DNA from: Amblyomma americanum
Lineage: Eukaryota > Arthropoda > Arachnida > Ixodida > Ixodidae
Length of the DNA: 64,000 bases
Assembly (NCBI RefSeq): GCF_052857255.1
Contig: NC_135498.1
Span: 85,460,639-85,524,638, forward strand
Reading direction: 5' to 3'
Position numbers and translations under genes: made by a program. Positions 1-11,509 of the stretch are shown here, piece by piece. The stretch's first letter is position 1; the number at the start of each line of letters is the position of its first letter. Below the pieces are notes generated by a model, which saw nothing but the letters and a program-made list of their open reading frames with translations, did no database searches and was not told the origin of the DNA.

Positions 1-1
1 T

Positions 2-1507
2 ACAACAGATGGTATTACAAAATTAATTGACAATCTTAAAACATCGAGCGCACCTGGGCCTGATGGAATACCCGCGAAATTACTTAAAAGTACCAAGGAC
101 ATTTCCAGTCAATTCCTGAAGGTAATCTTTGAACAGTCTATATCAACGGGTGAACTACCTAAAGATTGGAAAATAAGTAAAGTTGTGCCGGTGTTTAAGG
201 CTGGTAACCGATCAGACCCATCCAATTATCGCCCCATTTCCTTGACATGCATTGCCTGTAAACTTCTCGAACACATAATATACTCACAAGTCGCATCGCA
301 TCTCGATCATAACTCTTTCTTTTTCACTAAACAGCATGGTTTCCGCTCCGGTCTCTCCTGCGAAACTCAGCTTTTTGAATTGACTACTGATCTTCACTTA
401 AATCTGGACTCTTCATTCCAAACTGACATCATTTTTTTAGACTTTTCTAAGGCTTTCGATCGCGTATCCCACCATCGTCTCATGTCTAAACTTTCCGGTC
501 TGTCCATTGACCCTCTAATTGTTGCATGGATACACTGTTTTCTAATAGATCGTTCTCAGTACACGGTAATAGACAACCATTGTTCAGGTCCTACTAAAGT
601 GCTGTCTGGTGTACCACAAGGTTCGGTCCTTGGCCCTCTTCTTTTCCTCACCTTCATTAATGATCTTCCCTCTGGTATTTCTTCCACAATTCGCCTCTTT
701 GTAGATGATTGCATTCTTTATCACCGCATTGCTACTAACAGGGACCAATTATTACTCCAGAACGACTTGAACGTAATTGAACGATGGTGCTCTGAGTGGC
801 TTATGTCGCTAAACATTTCAAAATGCCAATACATGCAAGTATCTCGCAAACATTTTAGCCTCACTTACGCTTATTGATTGCTTTCAAACACATTAACAAA
901 TGTGCAATCCTACCGATACCTCGGAGTCATCATTTCCAGCAATTTAACCTGGTCCGAACACATCTTCAAATTAGTGGCCAATTCATCCAAATCACTCGGC
1001 TTCATCAGACGATCGTTATACTTGGCTCCTCCTTCTGTCCGTAATTTGGCATATGAAACCTTCATTCGTAGTAAACTTGAATATGCATCTTCTATATAGA
1101 ACCCTCATCAGGCGTACTTAATTAACACCCTAGAAGCTATTCAGAACCGCGCAGCACGTTACATAACCTCAAATTATGACAGATACTACAGTATCACCAG
1201 GATTAAATCAACACTCAATCTGCTACCACTTGAGAACCGTCGAAAAATCTCACGACTTTGCCTTCTTCATAAATTGTATTACAACTTTCCTTACCTCCGT
1301 CACTCATTACTCCTACCTGCCATCCGAACATCGCGTCGCCTCTTCAATTCCCTGAGTGTTCAGCGTTTACATAGTTCTAAAATAGCCTTCAATAAATCAT
1401 TTCTACCTACAGCAATAGAAAATTGGAACCAGTTACCAGATCACATCGTAAACAAGCGTGACGCTAGTAAATTTAGAGACGCACTAATCGAAAATTACAT
1501 CAAATGA
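2..1507 (+). pseudogene. LINE ORF2 reverse transcriptase, C-terminal part, two in-frame stops
   Basis: One reading frame is open from the window edge to the natural stop after residue run ALIENYIK at 1507, except for TGA at 875-877 and TAG at 1097-1099. The second replaces the Trp expected in an EYAS-W-NPHQ motif. RT landmarks in order: APGPDGIP near the left edge, NYRPISL, QHGFR, FLDFSKAFDRV (catalytic Asp), GVPQGSVLGPLLF, and the active-site box read as LFVDDC. Most families have Y/F-A-D-D, so the Ala is changed to Val. The thumb region YRYLGV follows, then a conserved tail with AIENWNQLPDHI. It would encode the polymerase for target-primed reverse transcription. Both stops are single-base changes from plausible sense codons, so decay is moderate. 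Confidence 0.85.
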
Positions 1508-1701
1508 AAAAAGCAACCTCATGCTTTGATTTTTACCATTTATTTTTTCTTGTTACTATTCCCTATTTAGCCTATCCGCCACCATGTATTGATTAGAACT
1601 GCATTTTAACATTTCACAGTGTATTCCAGATCCTTTTTGCATTGTGTTGTATTTTACTCTACTAACATTGTTATTCTCTTTACTTTGTATTTCAACTGTT
1701 T

Positions 1702-1713
1702 CCCCCCCCCCCC
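1702..1713 (+). repeat. poly(C) run in LINE 3' UTR
   Basis: Twelve consecutive C residues in the 3' UTR of the left-edge LINE. One of seven G or C homopolymers of 12 or more in this window. Confidence 0.95.
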
Positions 1714-1751
1714 TTATGTAATGCCCGAAAAGGGCCTTTAAGGGTACAATA

Positions 1752-1814
1752 AATGAATGAATGAATGAATGAATGAATGAATGAATGAATGAATGAATGA
1801 ATGAATGAATGAAT
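1752..1814 (+). repeat. (ATGA)n microsatellite tail of LINE
   Basis: About 15 uninterrupted copies of a 4 bp unit (AATG/ATGA register) directly after the AATAAA of the LINE. It marks the 3' terminus of the element; the following unique sequence starts at about 1815. Confidence 0.95.
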
Positions 1815-1885
1815 TTGTAGATAGCTCATGTACATAAAACAACGCATCATTGTAATAAAAAAAAATTTTGAAAAAAATGGGATAG

Positions 1886-1950
1886 TCTACTGCTCTTGAG
1901 CAGTGACCAGCGATGTTGACATGTTTGCGGTGCCGCGGGTCCGAATCCCA
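1886..1950 (+). mobile_element. Possible tRNA-derived SINE head, degenerate
   Basis: A GGGTCCGAATCCC segment near 1936-1948 fits an RNA polymerase III B box. It lies about 50 bp downstream of a weak A-box-like stretch. No cloverleaf can be completed, so this is read as an eroded SINE head, not a tRNA gene. Confidence 0.35.
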
Positions 1951-2735
1951 GTTGCGGCGATTTATTATTTAATGATATATTTATGGTCTCGCTCGGTTAC
2001 ACCAAGTGCGACGCGGCTCAACCCACGTAAGGGCGGTCAGAGCTGCGACAAATTTACGATATGCGGCGGGACTATTTACGGACATGAACTTCTTTTTTAC
2101 CAATATTGGCTTCATAAGTACTCGAGTTGAAACTGCGCCGCGCATTAAGGGTATCGGGGAAAACACTCATCCAGAACAAACAACCCTACTTGTGAAGTAT
2201 GAAAATATACCCCATACAAGAGCCATGAAGCGCCCTTTAACCAAAATAGTCCAGAGTAAGTCACAAAGTTAACATGCGAGGACAGCCTCAGGGTGCTCGC
2301 CAACGATTCAACAGAGGACTTGTCTTCGTCTGAGCAAAGCGTTCATGATTGGTGGGGTTTCGATAGGGTCATCGTTCCGAGGAGGAAAGCCCTGGGAAGG
2401 ATAGAAAGGTGTGAAGTAGGAATTGTGTTAGTATCTTGTCCAGGCGTTATGGCTGATAACCGTTGATAACCGTATGGTTGATAAGTTGATAACCGATTGA
2501 CATGCAAAATTGTGAAAAGGAAAAGGCCGGTTCCGAAGAACAGGATCTGTGGGTTTGTAGCATGTAAAGATAGCGCGTGCGGGCTTGAAAGGCTGTGTCT
2601 CCAACAGCAGCAGGTAGCTTGGTATGACTGGCTGAGTTGACCTCAAACACTCAGGGTAAGGAATTAGCACGGCAGAATTAAATACCGAAAAAAAAATTAC
2701 AATACAGGAAATAAGTGAAAACGCGGGTGGTGGTG
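1951..2735. other. No recognisable gene
   Basis: Only short overlapping ORFs in several frames. At about 2448-2500 a GATAACCGT motif recurs three times (GATAACCGTTGATAACCGT, then TTGATAACCG), a small imperfect tandem repeat. Nothing else is identifiable. Confidence 0.6.
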
Positions 2736-3835
2736 GTGGTGGTAAACATTTATTATTTACAAGGAGGTGTTTGGGCCCAGGCCCTATGGCCCTGGTCCTC
2801 ACAAATCTAGGTGGAGGCACTTTTCCAGAGCCCCAATGGCGTATAGCGATGCTCGCGCCCTGGCGACCAAGGTTCGTTGGGGCTGCAGGTCATGGCAGTT
2901 GAGCAGCGCCGCCTCTCAGGTCTCCCTAGAAGGGTGGGAGATGAAGGATTGGGAATAGTGGATTGGAATTGGAAGGGTAGGCCCAGACCTTATGGAAAAC
3001 GTCCGAGAACGTCGCTCCGCACAACCTGCAGCCACCATCAAATTGTGAATTGAAGTGTTTCAATACTGCCGGGCACAGCATTATATTTGTAAAAATTTTG
3101 AGAAGCCGTTCGTCTGTTCTCCGGAGACCCTTACAGGGTTCCGGAAAGCGACGATGACTGTTCCCTATAATATGTAGTGATGTCTTTGAATGCAATTAGA
3201 TATTGGGTAGGCTCGTAGTAGGCTTCCTGAGCAAGTGTGAGTGCCCGGGCAGAGAGCGCGCGGGCCGCCATATCGACTAACTCATTGCCCTGGAGTCCCT
3301 TGTGGCCGGGAGCCAGATGAGGTTACAGTTTGGAGGGTCGCTGGACCGACAGCAATTTTGTAGGATGCGCCAGGCGAGAGGAGGTATCCAACCCAGCTCA
3401 TATTTCCGACAGGCCCAGTTCGAGTCGGTAATGATGTGTTCCACTTGTGGGAGAGAGTGCGAGCGCAATCGCGATTTCCTCCGCGTGTGTTGCGCTGTAG
3501 GCGCGGAAAGTGAGTACTGCCACTGTGGTGTTGTCGTGGAACACTGCTGCGGTGAACCACCCCCCACGGTGGGGACCGGCAATGTTCACGTAGTACGCGT
3601 GTTGTTGTCGACCATAATGTCGCTCCATTGCTTCCGCACGCGCCTGGCGACGGCCATTGTGGTCAGTGTGACATGTTGCGGGGAATGGGTCGGACCCTGA
3701 GGGCGCGTCTCCGGGGTTCTGGCGCCCGTACCCGTTCCTCAAAGGTGATGGTGTGTTGGATGTGGACTCGGTCAAGAATGCGGCGACCGGATGGCCATGT
3801 TCACTGACCAACAAGCCCAAACAGCCGCTTTAGTA
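2736..3835 (-). mobile_element. RNase H-bearing LINE, 5'-truncated 3' fragment
   Basis: Minus-strand LINE remnant. Its 5' part encodes an RNase H domain (3398-3820). Its 3' end reads, on the minus strand, AATAAATG followed by an (ACC)n stretch at 2736-2752, so the terminus is again a microsatellite. Between the domain and the tail the reading frame is lost. Presence of RNase H points to the I/R1/LOA group of LINEs. The right edge abuts dispersed repeat Z at about 3836. Confidence 0.65.
3398..3820 (-). pseudogene. LINE RNase H domain remnant
   Basis: A 140-codon minus-strand frame containing YYVNIAGPHRGGWFTAAVFH, with a -YVNIAG- segment at the first strand of the RNase H fold, followed by ATHAEEIAIALA, where a conserved Glu of the active site normally lies. 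Downstream residues that should reach the second catalytic Asp are lost by frameshift near 3400. In active LINEs of the I group this domain degrades the RNA template. There is no upstream RT, so this is a 5'-truncated copy. Confidence 0.6.
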
Positions 3836-5100
3836 ATAGCAACAGGACGGTCTCAGTGCTTTTGCAAACCACACATCTAATCCTTTTACCGAAGTCTGAT
3901 TTGTTCCGTGGGGAAATTATAAGCAGTGAAGGAAACATGAAACGAAGTATTTCAGCAGTAATTTAGTTACTGAAGTGACTATCACCCATAAATAAACTGA
4001 AGAATTTGGCGACGCCAATAGCAACAAACGTGTTGGTTGGTCATCGAAGAGGAAGCTTCAAGATAAGGCGGTAAAAACCGCTGCAACCACCCAGAATAAT
4101 GTCGAAATAGTTGCGCCTGGCTCCAATCCTTCCAGATAACGCTGATCGCATCTTGCATAACAGTGATATTCCCCGCGCGCCAGTGGTTTTGAACTCGAAC
4201 AAACAAGTAGTACAACAGTTTCGCGGCATTACTTCTGTCAAAGAAGCGTCGGCCGGATGCTTAAACAGAACGTACGGTCAACAACAACAAAATCAATGCA
4301 AATTAAACACTGGAAAGCACAAAAAATGAGAGCGTTAAAAGGTTTTCACTGAGGTCACGTCGTCCAATCGGCCTCCACACTCAAACATGGTCACCTGGCT
4401 TTTATCGCGAGTGGCAATGGAGGAATACGCGGAATACGGAATAGCTGGCCGGAGAGCCGAAGGGGAAATGTTCCCAATGTGTGTCAGAAGATGACTCACA
4501 CTTATCTGTTCTGGCTAGGCGAAACCAGCACCGCTTCTAACTACAGGCTGTATACCCCACCCTACCATTGTAAATATGTTTTTGCAGAAAATATGCTAGG
4601 GAGTTTAGGGGGGACCCATCCGGAAAACGTACTTTTCCTTCTGGCAGCTGTGTTATGGGTTACTGGAAAGAAGTCCATTCTATGACAACCACCCCTTGAG
4701 ACCGGTTATTCTTTTGTGCTTCCGTCTCCCAGCTTTGACAGGATATAAACAGAAAGTTCTAAGCCCTAATTTTTGTTCGCCGAATGACTAATACTTTCGT
4801 GGCGGGGTCAATGAGCTGTCGCGGTAGGAATTACAGACCTGGAGGGGAAATAGAAGTTCCCTCCCTTTTGTGGCACTTAAGTGCTGCCATCTATCGAGAG
4901 AAAAAGTTCAAATCTGAGTTGCCTCGTGGCTGGTGAGCCCTCTTAAAATTGCATGCCCCGCTTTACAATCATAAGGCCCGGGCTACGCAGTCATAAACAG
5001 AGCGCTGATTTATTCAAAAAAATATTGCATATACAATGCTAACACAAATATGCTCTTCTGGGTAAACGGACCTTGCAGACGAATGGTGTTTTAAGCTAGT
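3836..5100 (+). repeat. Dispersed repeat family Z, copy 1 (uninterrupted reference copy)
   Basis: Aligns by eye along its length, with moderate divergence, to three separated blocks further right: 17220-17794, 19552-19700 and 43258-43800. Shared landmarks include ATGCTTTTGCRAACC at the left; ATGAGAGCRNGAAAAG near 4324; TAACTACAGSCTGTATA near 4541; and GGAGGGGAAATA with the following TTTTGTGGYACTTAAGTG near 4850. No protein-coding capacity or clear termini were found, so its class is unknown. Its value is that it shows the pre-insertion order of the second copy. Confidence 0.7.
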
Positions 5101-6399
5101 CGGACGTAGTACATCTTGAAAACGAAAACAAGCGCGCATTGACAAAGTAGAAGGTTAGACATTACAAGCTCTGTCTCGCAGCTAAGCTTTATTATGAAAG
5201 CATGGATACAGGCATTCCTTCCGCGTGCGCTGTATCTTTTTTTTGTGACGGGGGGGGGGGGGGGTTGAAGATCATTCAGCTTTGTCGCTGACAATCACGC
5301 GCCCCTCACCCTCAATTGCTATTTTAATCGAGCTTTTTTCAGCAAAACGATTTTTGAACGCTCTTTTACCAATTCCTGCCCCTTCTCAATGTGCTCATTT
5401 TGGAATGTGCTACCGTCACATAAGCAACCGTGTTGTTTATGTGATAGCGGTTGCGTTGAATAACCGGAATTATCATGGGTTCAAACTGGTCCCGATTTCT
5501 CTCTCCTGATCTTGTGTCGCCGTGCCTGTGGTTTGTGCTCTTCATGTCCCAACGTTGATAAAGCCCTGTTTCGCCCAAGCCGCTTGCGCATGCAGTTGTT
5601 GCCAGTATCCTCGTACGCAACTTAATCACAGCTTGTCGCATTTGGCGCTCTTCTTGGGTTACTGTATTCGCAAAGCGGGCGTGTCAAACGCCACATATTT
5701 GTGCGATGTAATTTCACTTCAGAAAGCACGTGGTATACTTTGGCGTCGCCTGCTACACACCCTAGATTTCCATTCATGCTCCATCTCTTGTTACAACGAG
5801 GCGAAGGAGGGACGCCAGTAAAAAGCAGCAGGATGTAGGCCACGTCTAATTTTTTCATTGTTCTAACCAATCAGACACTTCTGTAGTTCAGTTGCGCAGC
5901 AAAGAGCTCTCTGGTATTTACTGCTCGCCCATTTACCTTGACAGCTGCAATCCGGGCCCCCGAGTCTTTCAAGGGAAAGCGGAGCCGCAGCGACAACGAG
6001 GAGGCCGGACCCTCTGGTGTGGGGACTGTGCCGATGCTTCCAATCCTCGGCGAAGGAACCTGAACAACGATGGCGGGACAAGTCAAGACATAGCGGAGCT
6101 CCGTCCGGGAGAAAATAGAGACTCCGTGGACGTCGGCTGCATATCTGACGAAGCCTACTTTGCGGTTATGCTGGCTCCAATTCCCGAATGGGAACTAGCC
6201 TTCCTGGAAGACTGAAAGTGAAGCAGCACATCCGCGCATTGTACGCTCGAATATCGGCGCCTTACTGTAGCTGGCTTTGTTTTTATCTATTTACAAGTAC
6301 TACTGTTTGTTTTCTCTGAAATGTACTACAGGTGGGGTGGGTAACGCCGCATTTGAATATAACAATGCCAAATAATATGGGTACGCTGTTGTGTTTGGT
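5101..6399. other. No recognisable gene; poly(G) run inside
   Basis: A run of 15 G lies at 5250-5264. Short open frames on both strands (up to 107 codons at 5892-6215) overlap each other, lack recognisable motifs and have no splice-site support. Nothing assignable. Confidence 0.55.
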
Positions 6400-6624
6400 T
6401 TAGGGGGGTTTAACATCATAAAGCGACCCTGGCTATGAGCAACGCTGTAGTGAAGGGCCCCAAAAACTTCGACCACCTCGGATTCTTTAATATGCACTGA
6501 CATCGCACAGAACACGGGCCTCTATTAATTCGCCTGCACTGAAATTGGACCACCGCGGTGGGAATCGAATCCGCGTCTTTCGGGTCAGCCGCCGAGCGCC
6601 ATAACCTCTGCACCACCGCGGCGG
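6400..6624 (-). mobile_element. tRNA-derived SINE
   Basis: Read on the minus strand from 6624: a GC-rich head (CCGCCGCGGTGGTGCAGAGG) whose TGGTGCAGAGG matches the Pol III A box. Next is a B box GATTCGATTCC about 40 bp on, then a non-tRNA body containing GAGGCCCGTGTTCTGTG, GTTAAACC-type 3' motifs and a C-rich end. This layout is typical of the abundant tick SINEs. It has no coding capacity and would rely on LINE machinery. A second diverged member is at 8862-9050 in the same orientation. Confidence 0.8.
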
Positions 6625-8861
6625 TACGCACACTGTTCTATGTTATATTGATCAATCAACAATGAACGCGGACTACCACCGAACTTGTATTTAAAATAGT
6701 GTATATGATAAAACGGAAACCTATTGAACTTTTTGAACAAAGTAGTCATTATGAATAATGCAGACGCGCTTATCAATGTACTCTCTGCTGGGCTTTTTGC
6801 TGTGAAGCCAGTTTTCGAACCCAACTTTATTTCGTTTCTCTCAGTATAACTCTGGAGAGACGTATTGTCCTCAGAATGTGATGCCCTTTGTATGTTACAC
6901 TTCATGCGAAATACATGTCTTAATAAAAGTGTTATGGCTCATTCGTTTGAATTCTTTGCAAAAGAATAGGACTGACCTATAGTCCTTTATAAAACTGCAC
7001 GGGTACAGCAGCAGCGCGGCCGCATAGCAGTCTTGCTATCTCCGTTGCGATCGCACTACAAGAGTGCATGGAGTGACTCCAAAAAAAGCCCCCATTCTCG
7101 CGCGGGCGGGTAAAGAATGTGATAAGTTCCATGTGATTCACTCGTTTGATTCAGTGCCTACAATCTCTACGAAGCAGGGATCCTGGTGTCCGCGTGTCCT
7201 AACGCGCACCGTGCAGGGCGCACGGCACTTGCATCGAAACATCCAAAAAATGTGCCAGTGTCAAGTGAAGTCGCATTGGGTGCTCTTCACTCATACTGTA
7301 GCGGCGAGATTGGGGCGCATAGCGTCCCGCCACCACTCTCAAAAAAGTGCTGCAGCCCTGCCTTTCTTTTTTAGCTCGTTGGCCGTAAAGGCTTCATGTC
7401 GCAGAGAAACCTGTGTCGTCGTTGATCGGCGGCGTGGCCATAAAATACCGATTTAACAGAGTAATTACGTCATAAAAACCAGAATCGCGTGGCTAATTCA
7501 AACATCCCAGTGCGGTCACACTCTTGCTTCCCGTATTTAGATATGCTGCTCAGTCAGCACGCGGAACCGGTACAGTGGAAGACATAAATATGCGCTAACG
7601 TGCATTATTTGGTGAAAAACGTAATTGCGAATAAAGGTGACTTAGATGGTAATTGAACCCACGACCATTGGATTGAAAGATGTACAGGCCAACCACGGAC
7701 CAAAAATGCTCGTAGGTGTAAGTTGGATACCTATCGACCCGGGGAATACGTTTTGGTCTTTGACTTGATGTCGTTTATTAAGCACATGCACTTATGCGTG
7801 CATATTTAATTGTGACTAAATTAATTAGTGCGTTGATAATTAAAGTTGATTAACTGGATTTACGAAATGGTTCAGTGAAGGTGAACGGTTTATGCGTATG
7901 TATGTGTGATTAGGGGATCACTATTCAGGGAAAGGTAGGGAGGTACAAACACGTCGCCTGGCCGCCGAGTGTGGAGCCACGTGATGATGCGATACAGCAC
8001 TGACATTAGGTCCCATCTTTCAGGCAGAAAGATTCCTTTCATCGCGGAGCCGGCCATAGGACTGCTCTACTCAGCGAGGTTCAACTTCGGAAAACGCAAC
8101 ATACCGGTACTTTGGCCTTCAAGATTAACCAAGGTAAAAGCGCAACATAGTCGATTGTGCTGTTGTCTAGCTACGTGTCTGAGAAAATTATATGTTACGT
8201 AATCACCGATGAGCTTCGACCACTGGCTAAATATGCAGCTATCTCGACTAATTACTTGATCGAAAAAAAATTGCGTGAATCGCCTAATTTTCATTCAACA
8301 AAGCTTTGTGCACCTTCTGCGCGAAAATTATAGTAAAAATAGCTGGAAAATACGGCCTCAGAACACCGTATGTGGCTGGCTGACGTAATATCTGTGACAG
8401 CGCCGCCGCTGCTACAGATGTCTGAAGCTGCAGCTCAGTGCCGACCACTTTCAAACCGCGAAGCGAGGTGCAATGTGGTGCCGCTCGAAAAGCAGCGCTG
8501 AATTAAAGAAAACAAGAAACATTCGTCAAATGGACGTTTTATTTTGTTTTAAGTGCATGAACGGAGTACACTGTGCGCCGGCGTAGCTGAGGATCTAAAA
8601 TGAAGCGCTCGGGAGCATTTGCTACGGCGAGCAGTAGGGGTTCATTGAACACAAAGGAAACGGCATCGGTAGTTACATGCGAATAATTAATGGAGGTAAA
8701 TAACGCATGTTACAGACAGATTTTCTAGGAGGAATAATTAATATGAAAATTGGTTGTTGGGAAAAGCAAATGGCGAAGCATCTGCCTCACATCTCGGCGG
8801 ACACCTGAACCGCGCCGTAAGGGAAGGAATAATGAAGGTTCTGAGAGATCAAAAGAAGAAA
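6625..8861. other. No recognisable gene; possible SINE remnant at 7640-7706
   Basis: At 7640-7706 the minus strand shows GTGGGTTCAATTACC, a plausible B box, and a TGGTTGGCCTG stretch upstream as an A box. This is a weak candidate for another eroded tRNA-derived SINE. The remainder has only short unsupported ORFs; the longest, 7064-7456 plus, has no motif. Confidence 0.45.
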
Positions 8862-9050
8862 GATGTGGCGTAGTGTAGGTCTCCGGAAATTTCTACCAAC
8901 TGGTGATCTTTAACGTGGCCTGACATCACATCGAACCCGGGCGGCTTTTGCGTTTCGCCTCTATCGAAACATGGCCGCAAGGTCTGGTTTGAGCCCGGGA
9001 AATCCGTATCAGTAGACGAGCGCCTTAACCACTGTGCCACCGCAGCGGCT
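8862..9050 (-). mobile_element. tRNA-derived SINE, diverged copy
   Basis: Minus strand starts AGCCGCTGCGGTGGCACAGTGGTTAAGGCGC-type sequence (A-box part TGGCACAGTGG). It continues through GATAGAGGCGAAACGC and CACGTTAAAGATCACC to AAATTTCCGGAGACC. The body blocks GAGGCGAAAYGC, GTTAAAGA and GAAATTTCCGGA are hallmark segments of tick SINEs. It is less conserved around the B box than the 6400-6624 copy. Confidence 0.75.
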
Positions 9051-9177
9051 ACTGTGGAAATAAAATAAATAATTTTCCTGAATGAGTAGTTTTGTCTCAA
9101 AATACCAGGTGCGAGAAACAAAATCAGAAATTTTAACACCTGTAGCTTTGCTTCAAAAAATTTCTTTTTATTACTCA

Positions 9178-10668
9178 AAAAAAATTTGGATGGTGGAGGG
9201 GAAACTCGGCACCGCCTTTAGGGACTGATGCGATACCATAGAGGACTAATTGCCGCATAAGCAGACGGTCATCCTCTGCTTTGCACTCATAGAACCCTTG
9301 GAGTCCTCATATCCCTCATAAAGCTATGGTCCAGCTGTAAAGCATTGCGTGACTGCCCTGCGATGGGAGAAGCTTCCAGCGGTGGGCCATGCGAAGCGTT
9401 GCGGTAACTAATTTTCTCACTCCAAATAACAAAAAAATGTGTGTGACAAATGGACTCTTCTGTTTATAGGAACTATGATCTGAATGAAATCACAATCAAA
9501 ATAAAGGAAAACACTAACTTCTCTACATGGCTAATGTCGTACTATTGCAATTGGTTGTCACTTTTTTTGGCTCCATTGAGAGCTTTCCCTGTCTGTGCTG
9601 TTTGCTGATTTAGTGTTCTGAACATTATGTACATGGATTCCAACTATCCTTCGAGCTAAGGATCCAGATGCTAGTACAAATGTTGCTTTAGTTTATTTTG
9701 GTTTTGATTGAATTAAAAATAAAAGAAATGTGCGTCCGAAGTCACTCTTCCCGAGCAACCAAGTATTTATTTACCTGCCGCCCGCGGAGGGGGCAGTTTG
9801 CTATCAGGTGGTCAGGTTTTGATAACGGCCCAAGGTCACGTGGGCTAGGTGTCCCAGCTGTCTCCTAGGTTGCTTCGTCGGGCACGACATATCAGAGTAA
9901 TGCTCCTGGTCTATTGATCACAACAAATATGCCGGATTTTCTGGAGAACAGGGCCTTTAACGCTATCTCGTTAATAAGCCATATTCACACCGATAATCAG
10001 GCGATATGGAAATTCACAGAATATAACCAACCCAAATATATAGGCTTTAGATATGAATGCGAAAAGTTCCAGGGGTCACTTAGGTCTACTTAGGTGCCGT
10101 AATGCGAAAGCATTTCTCTTACTTCGCGTTCTTCATTACCTTGTGCGCCCTCCATCTCGTTTCGGTCCTCTCGACTACGCGCGCGCCTGCCGAACCAGTG
10201 CCGTACATTTCGACGTGTGGTTTCAGTGGGTGCCGCATGATGTTTGCACGACTGCTGTCAACCACGGACGAAATTTACCTTAAACGTACATCTCTAATTT
10301 AGATGCTAAAGATCACTCGTGTGCGCTTCAATACACAGCTCGAATATACGTTTCTGAGACATCTACGCTTTCTGTAGGACGGCACTTTTTCAACTTGGGC
10401 CCCCGCGGTTCCTCAGGGGTTGTGGCACTCGGCCGCTAAACGGAAAGACGTGGGTTTGATCCCGGAAATATGTTGCAGGGTGACCCCCCCCCCCCCCCTA
10501 TTCCCCCTCACCCTGGGCTCCTAGTCGTCGCCATCTCTGGTAGTGTATAACTATAAGGTCCTTTCATTTAATGCGGATGACAATCTAATATATTTCTGGA
10601 TATAGTGATTTAATTTGATGTCTTCTTTGCGTCACACAAGCAGGAACAATTAGGGAGAAGCGCTGGTC
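9178..10668 (+). repeat. Dispersed repeat family X, copy A
   Basis: Matches 48736-50125 in the same orientation along its length with indels. Paired landmarks (copy A/copy B): CTCGGCACCGCC/TACGGCACCGCC; GGTGGTCAGGTTTTGATAAC/GGTGGCCAGGTTGTGATAAC; TATGCCGGATTTTC in both; GCGAAAGCATTTC in both; poly(C) in both; ATATATTTCTGGATATAG in both. Copy A also has a SINE-like pol III head at about 10405-10470 with B-box-like GGGTTTGATCCC. No coding function recognised. Confidence 0.7.
10484..10498 (+). repeat. poly(C) run in repeat X
   Basis: Fifteen consecutive C residues at the same relative place as the poly(C) in copy B (49933-49947), so the tract is part of the ancestral repeat rather than a local accident. 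Confidence 0.95.
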
Positions 10669-11509
10669 CTAAGCAATGTCAGCAATCCGGCTACCAAGTG
10701 TTTTCCGGGCGCAAGATCGCATTGGGACTTCCCACAGAGTTGTTGCGCTGCGTAAAGAACAACGGTACAAACCGGAAATCAGGTTATTTCGTATGATTAA
10801 ATTGCAGCACACCATTTATTCCACGCAAATGAGCGCTAGCTCCTTGTGCACAGCGCTGTGCACAGGAGTGCTCCAGTGCAGACATCCTCACAGGTGAATT
10901 CCCGGGAAAATTTCATGATTATGCAGTAAATGCTCAGTGGTGTATACACTATCTACAACAACTCATTTAGGGAATCCATAAAATAATTGCTGCTGAAGCA
11001 GCAGAGGACGTGTAGGACGCTGATGCTTCGCCTTTAAGAGTGAAGTGCCATAAAGTCCGCATTTTGTCAGCAGCAGAGGTGAAATTTGAAGAAGTGCAAA
11101 ATAGCCACCGATACCTCGGAGTCCGCATACACTTTATGCTATGGCTCCTATATCGAAAGTGGTCGCTTCTACGGTACACTGCATCTTAAGGGGATGGAGT
11201 ATACAGTGCTGCGAATAGCAATAGTGAAACGGGCGATCAGGGCAAATCCGCGCACCTCCAACCAAAAACCACCAACGGAGAGACCCAAACTAACTGAACA
11301 GAATTCAAAAGGTGCGTTATTTCCTTCTTAATAGTTTCTTTATTTCTTGCAGCCTCAAATCCCCTTTAAAGGGGTATTATATGAGATAGTGGAATTCAGG
11401 GCACATAGTTGATTTGATGGATTGTTTGAATGAAGAGGGGTCGGAGTGAAGTACGACGACGTTGGGCAAGTCATTCAGTCCTTTGCAGTGTGCACAAAAA
11501 GTGATGACA
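10669..11509. other. No recognisable gene
   Basis: Short ORFs only, without motifs. A palindromic CCCCTTTAAAGGGG lies near 11361-11374. Confidence 0.55.

Larger units (their letters stand above)
1..1815 (+). mobile_element. LINE (CR1/L2-like), 5' end outside the window
   Basis: Non-LTR retrotransposon entering from the left edge and running to its 3' end. It carries the reverse transcriptase and C-terminal part of ORF2 (2-1507), a 3' UTR of about 240 bp, a small CCCGAAAAGGG hairpin near 1724-1734, an AATAAA at 1748-1753 and a terminal tetranucleotide array. A 3' end of the form AATAAATGAATGAATGA is characteristic of L2/CR1-type LINEs, which prime on 3' microsatellites rather than poly(A). 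The clade assignment is my recognition, not a tree. The endonuclease half would lie left of position 1. The element is dead because ORF2 has two stop codons. Confidence 0.85.

Noticed and set aside
1886..1950. A true tRNA gene here or at 6400-6624 / 8862-9050
   Set aside because: Box B motifs are present but acceptor and anticodon stems do not fold by eye; the sequences continue into SINE bodies.
3302..3700. 132-codon plus ORF
   Set aside because: Antisense shadow of the RNase H remnant at 3398-3820 minus.
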